Of a stretch of DNA of 5,092 nt, positions 1-4,673 are shown piece after piece. The DNA is from Prevotellaceae bacterium UBA2757. GTDB taxonomy: Bacteria; Bacteroidota; Bacteroidia; Bacteroidales; Bacteroidaceae. Both the position numbers and the translations under genes were made by a program. Every line of letters starts with the position of its first letter. Position 1 is the stretch's first letter. Location of the stretch: the NCBI GenBank assembly GCA_002353215.1, contig DEJD01000031.1, positions 1,053 to 6,144 on the forward strand, in the 5' to 3' direction. Under the pieces are notes generated by a model that searched no databases, was not told the origin of the DNA, and worked only from the letters and a program-made list of their open reading frames with translations.

Positions 1-845
1 ATAATGTCAAGCACTGCGATTGCTCCGGCACAAGCCAAGTGGTTGCCACCGAAGGTAGTACCGAGCTGACCATATACAGGTTTGAACTTAGGCGCGATGA
101 GTACTCCGGCCATCGGGAAACCGTTACAGATACCCTTGGCAACAGTAATCATATCTGGTTTTACATCGAAATACTGATGTGCGAAGAACTTTCCACTTCT
201 ACCATAGCCACACTGTATTTCATCACAGATCATCACTGTGTTGTATTTATCACAAAGCTGACGTATGCCCTGCATGAATTCTTTGTTTACCAGACGGATG
301 CCGCCTACACCCTGAATGCACTCGATGATAACGGCACATACATCACCCTTGCTCAGTTCAGCCTCCCATGCAGGAAGGTCGTTGATTGGCAGATAGGTAA
401 CATGTCCGTTGGCATTGATTGGGGCAATAATCTTAGGGTTGTTGGTAACCTCAACAGCAAGGCTGGTACGTCCGTGGAATGCCTTTTCGAGGGAGAGGAC
501 ACGAGTGCGACCATTATAGAAACTGGACAGTTTCAGGGCATTTTCGTTTGCCTCTGCACCTGAGTTGATGAGGAAGAGCTGGTAGTCTTCGTATCCGGAA
601 GCCTTGCCAAGTCGTTTTGCCAGTTCCTTCTGAAGAGGGTTCTGAACTGAGTTGGAATAGAAGCCGAGTTTGTCGAGCTGATTCTTCATTGCCTGCACAT
701 AATGAGGATGGCAATGTCCAACACTTATTACAGCATGTCCGCCATAGAGGTCGAGATACTGCTGTCCCTTATCGTCCCACACCTGGCAACCCTTGCCGTG
801 GTCGATAGCTATATCAAATAAAGGATATACGTCAAATAGTTCCAT
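1..845 (-). CDS. argD: Acylornithine aminotransferase ArgD (N-acetyl- or N-succinylornithine), C-terminus cut off by window edge
   Basis: Class-III PLP-dependent aminotransferase that converts N-acyl-glutamate semialdehyde to N-acylornithine with glutamate as amino donor, in the cytoplasm. I translated 281 residues from ATG 845-843. They show the expected fold signature: NSGAEANE (residues 94-101, PLP phosphate site), FHGRT (123-127), CDEIQCGYGR (207-216, Asp208 pairing with the PLP ring nitrogen), the Schiff-base lysine Lys237 in TVAKG, and TTFGGNHLAC (263-272). About 90-110 C-terminal residues should lie beyond position 1. The ATG shares one base with the argC stop (TAATG), which indicates translational coupling and fixes the start. 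The usual QGEGG loop reads QGVGG here (178-182). Neighbouring argC and argG make arginine synthesis much likelier than catabolic ornithine or GABA transamination. The acyl group (acetyl or succinyl) cannot be read directly; succinyl is inferred from known Bacteroides biochemistry. Confidence 0.93.
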   Translation of the reverse strand, partial: MELFDVYPLFDIAIDHGKGCQVWDDKGQQYLDLYGGHAVISVGHCHPHYVQAMKNQLDKLGFYSNSVQNPLQKELAKRLGKASGYEDYQLFLINSGAEANENALKLSSFYNGRTRVLSLEKAFHGRTSLAVEVTNNPKIIAPINANGHVTYLPINDLPAWEAELSKGDVCAVIIECIQGVGGIRLVNKEFMQGIRQLCDKYNTVMICDEIQCGYGRSGKFFAHQYFDVKPDMITVAKGICNGFPMAGVLIAPKFKPVYGQLGTTFGGNHLACAGAIAVLDI

Positions 846-1870
846 TAGAATGCTGATGCTTTTAAATTGAGTCCGGCTTTCTCATCGATGCCGAACATTA
901 TGTTCATGTTTTGTACTGCCTGACCTACAGCACCTTTGAGCAGGTTGTCGATGATACTGGTGACTACGACTTTCTTGCCGAACACCTCTACGTGGACGAG
1001 TGCCTTGTTGGTGTTGACTACCTGTTTCAGGTCGAGTGCCTTATCGCTGTAGTGAGTAAAGGCGGCAGATGAATAGAAGTTCTTATATATTTCCACTACC
1101 TTTTCTGCAGGGAGCGGAGTGTCGAGAGTGATTACCTCTGTGCAGAATATGCCACGAGGGAAGTCACCTCGGTATGGTATGAAGTCAACGGTGATTCCGT
1201 CTGTCTCGTATCCTTCGTTGAGGGTATCTACAACACGAGGTGTGGTAGAAGGACGGAGTTCGTTGAGCGACTGACAGATTTCATGTAAGTGTTGGTGTGT
1301 GAACAACTTATACACAGAGAAGTTGTCGTTGCGCCAAGAGAAATGAGTGGTTGCAGCCGGTTTCTGACCTGCACCTGTACTACCTGTTATGGCATTCACG
1401 GCGATGTCGTGGGTAAGCAGTCCGGCTTTTGCTGCAGGAAGCAGTCCGAGTTGGATGCAAGTAGCAAAACAACCAGGATTGGCAAGGTGCATGCAGTTCG
1501 CTATCTGTTCCTTGTGAATCTCAGGCAGACCATATACATAGTCGTGAGTAGGAGCTGCGATACGGAAGTCCTGCGCCATATCGATTATCTTCACATTGGC
1601 AGGGATAGCATGTTCCTTCAGGAATGCCTCACTCTTTCCGTGTCCGAAACAGAAGAACACCACATCGACCTTGTCGAATGGCATTTCGCTGGTGAATTCC
1701 ATTTCTGTGTCGCCCAAGAGTCCCTCGTGCACATCATATATTTTATTGCCAGCATTCGATTCGCTATTGGCAAAAACGATGTTCACCTCAGGATGGTTGA
1801 CAAGCAGACGAATCAGTTCGCCTCCTGTATAACCGGCAGCACCGAGTATTCCTACATTTATCTTATTCAT
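845..1870 (-). CDS. argC: N-acyl-gamma-glutamyl-phosphate reductase ArgC
   Basis: Cytoplasmic NADPH-dependent reductase that turns N-acyl-glutamyl phosphate, the ArgB product, into the semialdehyde used by ArgD. The 341-residue protein is full length for the family. The N-terminal Rossmann segment reads GILGAAGYTGGEL (7-19). The catalytic cysteine is Cys134 in NPGCFAT (131-137; the common form is NPGCYPT). GSTGAGQKP (163-171), HQHLHEI (192-198) and the C-terminal NLLKGAVGQAVQNMN (309-323) are all family landmarks. Start ATG 1870-1868 overlaps the upstream PspC stop by 4 bp (ATGA) with no obvious Shine-Dalgarno sequence, so translation is probably coupled. Its own stop TAA overlaps the argD ATG by one base. 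In Bacteroides the substrate is thought to be the N-succinyl form, so the usual acetyl name may be inaccurate here; this is inference. Confidence 0.96.
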   Translation of the reverse strand: MNKINVGILGAAGYTGGELIRLLVNHPEVNIVFANSESNAGNKIYDVHEGLLGDTEMEFTSEMPFDKVDVVFFCFGHGKSEAFLKEHAIPANVKIIDMAQDFRIAAPTHDYVYGLPEIHKEQIANCMHLANPGCFATCIQLGLLPAAKAGLLTHDIAVNAITGSTGAGQKPAATTHFSWRNDNFSVYKLFTHQHLHEICQSLNELRPSTTPRVVDTLNEGYETDGITVDFIPYRGDFPRGIFCTEVITLDTPLPAEKVVEIYKNFYSSAAFTHYSDKALDLKQVVNTNKALVHVEVFGKKVVVTSIIDNLLKGAVGQAVQNMNIMFGIDEKAGLNLKASAF

Positions 1871-2076
1871 TTCTGATAACCGTTTTGTCTATCACTTCTT
1901 GGAGCAAGAATCCACAGCAGGATGTAGAGAAGCAGTCCACAACCCATTCCGAAGAACAAGAACAGGAAACCTACTCTTACCAACAATGGATCAATACCGA
2001 AGTATTCTGCAATACCTCCACAAACGCCACCAATCTTCTTGTCGGTTGATGACAGATAAAATTTTCTTTCTTCCAT
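1867..2076 (-). CDS. Small PspC-domain membrane protein
   Basis: A 69-residue protein that is almost entirely one PspC domain. It has a short charged N-terminus with the motif KKIGGVCGGIAEYFGID (13-29), then a single hydrophobic segment (about 35-58) ending in ILAP, and a short polar tail. PspC domains occur in phage-shock and envelope-stress proteins, but stand-alone copies in Bacteroidota are mostly uncharacterised, so the function here is unknown. It begins 5 nt after the argG stop and its TGA overlaps the argC ATG, so it is transcribed and probably translated with the arginine enzymes. No separate promoter is visible. The tight packing supports a real gene despite its size. A role in arginine metabolism would be speculation; it may simply have been inserted and kept because it preserves coupling to argC. 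Confidence 0.9.
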   Translation of the reverse strand: MEERKFYLSSTDKKIGGVCGGIAEYFGIDPLLVRVGFLFLFFGMGCGLLLYILLWILAPRSDRQNGYQK

Positions 2077-2081
2077 ATTAT

Positions 2082-3284
2082 TTATCTTTCTTCGTTTGGA
2101 TGTGCAAGATAGTATGCACGAAGTGGAGTTGAAGTAACCTTAATGAATCCCTTTGCATCTTCTGAAGACCAAGCCTTGGCAGTTTCTCCGTATTCGCCGA
2201 GTTTATTCTTAACAAGGTCGTTAGGAGAATCAACACCTACAGTCTGGAATGAGTAAGGACGCAGTTGGAGAGTTACCTCACCAGTTACGTTACGCTGTGA
2301 AGAAGTAAGCATAGCCTCGATATCCGGCATTACCGGTTCGAGGTACTGACTCTCGTGGAGGAACATACCATACCAGTTGCTTACCTGATCCTTCCAGTAC
2401 TGCTGCCACTTAGACAGAGTATATTTCTCGAGGAAACGGTGTGCACCGATGATAAGCATTGGAGCAGCTGCCTCGAAACCTACACGACCCTTGATGCCGA
2501 TGATAGTATCACCAACATGGCAGTCACGACCGATAGCATAAGAAGCACCTATCTCCTCTACTGCCTGGATTGCCTTTATCTTATCAGTATATTTCTTTCC
2601 GTTTACGCTGCAGAGTTCACCCTTCTCAAAACCAAGACGAAGGATTTCAGAACCCTGCTTTGTAGGGTGTTTCAGATATGCTGATTCCGGCAGACCCTGA
2701 GTAGAATCAAGAATCTCGCCACCACAGATTGAAGTGCCCCAGATTCCTACATTGTATGAATACTTCAGTTTTGTGAAGTCTGCAGAGAATCCGTTTTTGT
2801 TCAGATAGTCGATTTCCTCCTGGCGGCTAAGGTTTCCGTCACGAGTCAGAGTGATAATCTCAACACCTGGAGCCATTACGAGGAAAGTCATGTCGAAACG
2901 AATCTGGTCGTTACCGGCTCCTGTAGAACCGTGAGCGATAGCGCTGGCACCAATCTCACGAGCATAACGAGCTATGGCAAGTGCCTGGAAGATACGTTCT
3001 GAACTAACTGAAATAGGGTAACAGTTGTTGCGCAATACATTTCCAAACACCATATACTTAAGCGACTTCTCATAATATTCCTGAGTAACGTCGAGAGTAA
3101 CATACTTGGTAGCACCCAGTTTGTAGGCATTCTCTTCGTTTGTCTTCAACTGTTCTGCTGAAAAACCGCCTGTATTGGCACAAGCAGCATATACTTCATA
3201 ACCTTTTTCCTTTGCAAGATACATCACTGTGTAAGATGTATCCAAACCGCCACTAAAGGCAACTACAACTTTTTTCTTTTCCAT
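2082..3284 (-). CDS. argG: Argininosuccinate synthase ArgG
   Basis: Cytoplasmic ligase that condenses citrulline and aspartate using ATP (to AMP and PPi) to give argininosuccinate, the penultimate step of arginine synthesis. The 400-residue protein matches the usual family length. The N-terminal ATP-pyrophosphatase P-loop is AFSGGLDTS (9-17). The second signature is AHGSTGAGNDQIRFD (117-131; the second glycine is more often followed by Lys). YNVGIWGTSICGGEILD (177-193) and GIKGRVGFEAAAP (263-275), with AHRFLEK after it, are further family blocks. The start ATG 3284-3282 gives a normal N-terminus and is preceded by a weak AAAG. Its 44-nt leader from the GNAT stop is mostly heptad repeat. The stop lies 5 nt before the PspC gene. 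Confidence 0.97.
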   Translation of the reverse strand: MEKKKVVVAFSGGLDTSYTVMYLAKEKGYEVYAACANTGGFSAEQLKTNEENAYKLGATKYVTLDVTQEYYEKSLKYMVFGNVLRNNCYPISVSSERIFQALAIARYAREIGASAIAHGSTGAGNDQIRFDMTFLVMAPGVEIITLTRDGNLSRQEEIDYLNKNGFSADFTKLKYSYNVGIWGTSICGGEILDSTQGLPESAYLKHPTKQGSEILRLGFEKGELCSVNGKKYTDKIKAIQAVEEIGASYAIGRDCHVGDTIIGIKGRVGFEAAAPMLIIGAHRFLEKYTLSKWQQYWKDQVSNWYGMFLHESQYLEPVMPDIEAMLTSSQRNVTGEVTLQLRPYSFQTVGVDSPNDLVKNKLGEYGETAKAWSSEDAKGFIKVTSTPLRAYYLAHPNEER

Positions 3285-3293
3285 CTTTATATA

Positions 3294-3342
3294 TCAATTA
3301 TCAATTATCAATTGTCAATTGTCAATTATCAATTATCAACTT
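3294..3342. repeat. Heptanucleotide tandem repeat array (TCAATTA/TCAATTG) in the GNAT-argG junction
   Basis: Seven consecutive 7-bp units: TCAATTA (3294), TCAATTA (3301), TCAATTG (3308), TCAATTG (3315), TCAATTA (3322), TCAATTA (3329) and a degenerate TCAACTT (3336). Six units differ only at the last base. The array runs into the GNAT gene: its last two units encode the final residues VDN and the TGA stop. The rest forms most of the argG leader. Read in the gene direction, every unit contains TGA and most contain TAA. Because 7 is not a multiple of 3, three units place stops in all three frames, while the plus strand of this array has none. I recall similar AT heptad arrays between genes in Bacteroidales but cannot check their distribution. 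Confidence 0.9.
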
Positions 3343-3973
3343 TCATTCCTCTCCGTTTCATCTCGTCGATTATTTCCTCAAACACATTCAGCGGAGTTGG
3401 TTCTGAAGGATGTTTCTCTGGGTCGTAGAGCATACCTGTGCAGATACAGAACTTACGGTTCTTCATCTCCAGAATCGGATAGTTCACGCAACCCTGACAG
3501 CCACGCCAGAATGCATTATCATCGGTGAGTTGTCCGAAACTTACAGGTACATAACCCAAAGCTGTGTTCATCTTCATCACAGCATCACCACTTGTCAGCG
3601 AGAATATCTTTGCATGAGGCCATCGGACACGAGCCAAAGTAAATGTATGATCCTTGATTCGGGTAGCAATGTTGCGTCCCTGATAGTCAGGATGCACGAT
3701 AAGACCCGACGTAGTCACATACGATTTGTTTCCCCAAGTCTCGATATAACTGAACCCGACAAACTTCTCGCCCAGTTCAGTCTGCACACTTGGATCGAGG
3801 GCAAGAACTGCCTTTCCCTCTTTCATCTTAGTAGCTACATACTCATGAGTACGTTCTGCGATACCTGTTCCACGCTTCTTAGCTGCTTCACGGATAGTAT
3901 CGAGAATCAAATCTACATACTTCTCATGGCTTGCATCAGCCACAATAATCTTAATTCCGTCGCTGTATATCAT
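3329..3973 (-). CDS. GNAT-family acyltransferase, probable N-acylglutamate synthase for arginine synthesis
   Basis: A 214-residue protein with a GNAT core. Acyl-CoA binding motif A is visible at SGLIVHPDYQGRNIATRIKD (89-108); the pyrophosphate loop QGRNIA departs from the usual Q/R-x-x-G-x-G/A by having Asn101 in place of the middle glycine. Residues 117-145 give the following strand and the NTALGY turn. An unusual tail carries all four cysteines of the protein: Cys159, Cys162, Cys176 and Cys178 (CxxC and CxC). No classical argA or argJ is in the window, and the gene sits between argR and argG, so I infer that it makes N-acylglutamate, the first step of the pathway. I recall that the gene in this position in Bacteroides thetaiotaomicron was proposed from mutant fitness data as the N-succinylglutamate synthase; I cannot verify homology here. 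Start ATG 3973-3971 follows a weak AAGA. The last codons lie inside a heptad repeat. Donor and acceptor remain unproved. Confidence 0.8.
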   Translation of the reverse strand: MIYSDGIKIIVADASHEKYVDLILDTIREAAKKRGTGIAERTHEYVATKMKEGKAVLALDPSVQTELGEKFVGFSYIETWGNKSYVTTSGLIVHPDYQGRNIATRIKDHTFTLARVRWPHAKIFSLTSGDAVMKMNTALGYVPVSFGQLTDDNAFWRGCQGCVNYPILEMKNRKFCICTGMLYDPEKHPSEPTPLNVFEEIIDEMKRRGMKVDN

Positions 3974-3975
3974 TC

Positions 3976-4043
3976 TTAATTATCAATTTTCAACTTTTAC
4001 CCACAAGGCTAATTATCAATTCTCAATTATCAATTGTCAATTA
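3976..4043. repeat. Second TCAATTA-type heptad array between argR and the GNAT gene
   Basis: Degenerate and interrupted array in the 67-nt argR-GNAT gap. TTAATTA (3976), TCAATTT (3983) and TCAACTT (3990) lie next to the GNAT start. A non-repeat core containing TTACCCACAAGGC (3997-4009) follows. Then come CTAATTA (4009), TCAATTC (4016), TCAATTA (4023), TCAATTG (4030) and TCAATTA (4037). The last unit contains the argR stop codon. The two blocks are not in the same 7-bp phase. Same family and same orientation as the array at 3294-3342. I see no terminator hairpin or clear TAnnTTTG promoter here. Confidence 0.82.
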
Positions 4044-4508
4044 AAAAATCGCCAAAGCCTTTAATTTGGATTCCACCACTTCGGGGTCATACCCCTCTGC
4101 CAATGCTACGAAGATAGTGTCGTAACCAGCTACTGTACCCAGTACTTCGGAGAAAGACGAACGGTCTATCTCCCCTGCTATTCCCGCAGCATATCCGGCA
4201 CGACATTTCACTACTGCCAACTGACCGCTGATGGTTATCTGTATAACCTCTCGCTGGATAGCCTGTCCCATACGGTTCGTATCACTTACACGACGGTAGT
4301 AGGGACTTTCCGGTAGCATGTATATCGACTTGCCTTCTCTGGTAGTACCCTTCACCACCTTCAGAAGTTTCAGGTCGCGCGAAATCGAGGACTGCGTAAG
4401 GGTAAATCCCTCCTTAGCAAGTACACTCGACAATTCGTCCTGATTGCATATCTGCTGGCTTCCGATTATGGCTCGGATTCGGGTCAGTCGTTGTTGTCGT
4501 ACGTTCAT
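4041..4508 (-). CDS. argR: Arginine repressor ArgR
   Basis: Arginine-sensing transcription regulator, in the known family a hexamer with an N-terminal winged-helix DNA-binding domain and a C-terminal oligomerisation and arginine-binding domain. From ATG 4508-4506 the protein has 155 residues, typical of the family. The recognition-helix region is TQSSISRDLKLL (38-49). The C-terminal domain holds GYAAGIAGEID (105-115) and LGTVAGYDTIFVAL (123-136), matching the GTIAGDDTI block of ArgR. The first Asp of that block is Tyr129 here. A 10-residue longer frame starting with TTG at 4538 is possible, but that TTG lies inside the likely -7 promoter box and the extension has no family match, so I chose the internal ATG. 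It is first in the arginine operon and probably autoregulated. Confidence 0.94.
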   Translation of the reverse strand: MNVRQQRLTRIRAIIGSQQICNQDELSSVLAKEGFTLTQSSISRDLKLLKVVKGTTREGKSIYMLPESPYYRRVSDTNRMGQAIQREVIQITISGQLAVVKCRAGYAAGIAGEIDRSSFSEVLGTVAGYDTIFVALAEGYDPEVVESKLKALAIF

Positions 4509-4511
4509 ATC

Positions 4512-4525
4512 TGCATAAATATGTA
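4512..4525. promoter_or_regulatory. Candidate ARG box (ArgR operator) in the argR leader
   Basis: TGCATAAATATGTA fits the ArgR operator core TGAAT-WWWW-ATTCA at 7 of 10 fixed positions and all four W positions. It lies between the predicted transcription start (about 4530) and the argR ATG, where a bound repressor would block the promoter. A weaker related site, GGCATAATTAGTGA (4544-4557, 6 of 10 plus four W), sits between the -33 and -7 boxes. The shared GCATAA cores are exactly 32 bp apart. Chance matches are plausible in AT-rich DNA. Confidence 0.4.
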
Positions 4526-4535
4526 TAAAACGGGG

Positions 4536-4567
4536 CAAAGTTAGGCATAATTAGTGAAATGCTGAAA
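4536..4567 (-). promoter_or_regulatory. Bacteroidota-type promoter of argR and the arginine operon
   Basis: On the minus strand TAACTTTG (4543-4536) matches the -7 consensus TAnnTTTG exactly. A -33-like TTTC (4567-4564; consensus TTTG, 3 of 4) lies upstream with a 20-nt gap. Transcription would begin near 4530, giving a leader of roughly 20-25 nt before the argR ATG. The -33 element is supplied by the first unit of the GAAAGTT heptad array. It is the only convincing promoter I see for the operon. Confidence 0.6.
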
Positions 4568-4591
4568 GTTTAAAGTTGAAAGTTTAAAGTT
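4564..4591. repeat. GAAAGTT/TAAAGTT heptad array upstream of argR
   Basis: Four perfect alternating 7-bp units: GAAAGTT (4564), TAAAGTT (4571), GAAAGTT (4578), TAAAGTT (4585), so also two 14-bp units. It is a different sequence family from the TCAATTA arrays inside the operon but has the same period. It lies just upstream of the argR promoter and overlaps its -33 element. Confidence 0.85.
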
Positions 4592-4605
4592 TTGAGCGAA
4601 AAATC

Positions 4606-4621
4606 TTTATATATATATAAA
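4606..4621. other. 16-bp AT palindrome in the divergent promoter region
   Basis: TTTATATATATATAAA is a perfect palindrome about midway between the argR and phosphopantetheinyl transferase start codons. It lies about 14 bp upstream of the likely -33 element of the plus-strand promoter. It could be a protein-binding site or an easily melted tract; an alternating TA run is palindromic by nature, so symmetry alone is weak evidence of function. Confidence 0.45.
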
Positions 4622-4634
4622 ACAGCCATACATA

Positions 4635-4666
4635 TTTCCACAATTTGTATTTAATTTCTACTTTTG
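4635..4666 (+). promoter_or_regulatory. Bacteroidota-type promoter of the phosphopantetheinyl transferase gene
   Basis: TACTTTTG (4659-4666) matches TAnnTTTG exactly, with a -33-like TTTC (4635-4638, 3 of 4) separated by 20 nt, the same arrangement as the divergent argR promoter. The gene's ATG starts only 7 nt after the -7 box, so the predicted mRNA has almost no 5' leader. Confidence 0.6.
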
Positions 4667-4673
4667 CAGCCAA

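Noticed and set aside
39..563. Long plus-strand open frame over argD
   Set aside because: It lies antisense to a clear argD reading frame with all catalytic motifs, and its own translation resembles no family I know.
1289..1876. 195-codon plus-strand open frame over argC
   Set aside because: Antisense shadow of argC; no recognisable motif and no promoter or ribosome site.
2040..2110. Frameshift or gene break at the argG-PspC-argC junctions
   Set aside because: All three frames are complete with normal family lengths and termini; the close spacing is normal operon packing.
3410..3979. 189-codon plus-strand open frame over the GNAT gene
   Set aside because: Antisense shadow of the GNAT gene; the minus-strand frame has the acyl-CoA motif and operon context.
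3974..4040. Intrinsic terminator or attenuator between argR and the GNAT gene
   Set aside because: No GC-rich stem followed by a U run; the CCTTGTGGG core forms no useful hairpin.
3294..4043. Repeat arrays as a CRISPR locus
   Set aside because: Units are 7 bp, contiguous and without spacers; no cas gene is present.
3294..4043. Insertion sequence or transposon around the GNAT gene
   Set aside because: Flanking repeats are direct, not inverted, and no transposase or integrase is present.
4041..4538. Longer ArgR starting at TTG 4538
   Set aside because: The TTG falls in the -7 promoter box, and the extra 10 residues are not expected in a family of about 150-157 residues.
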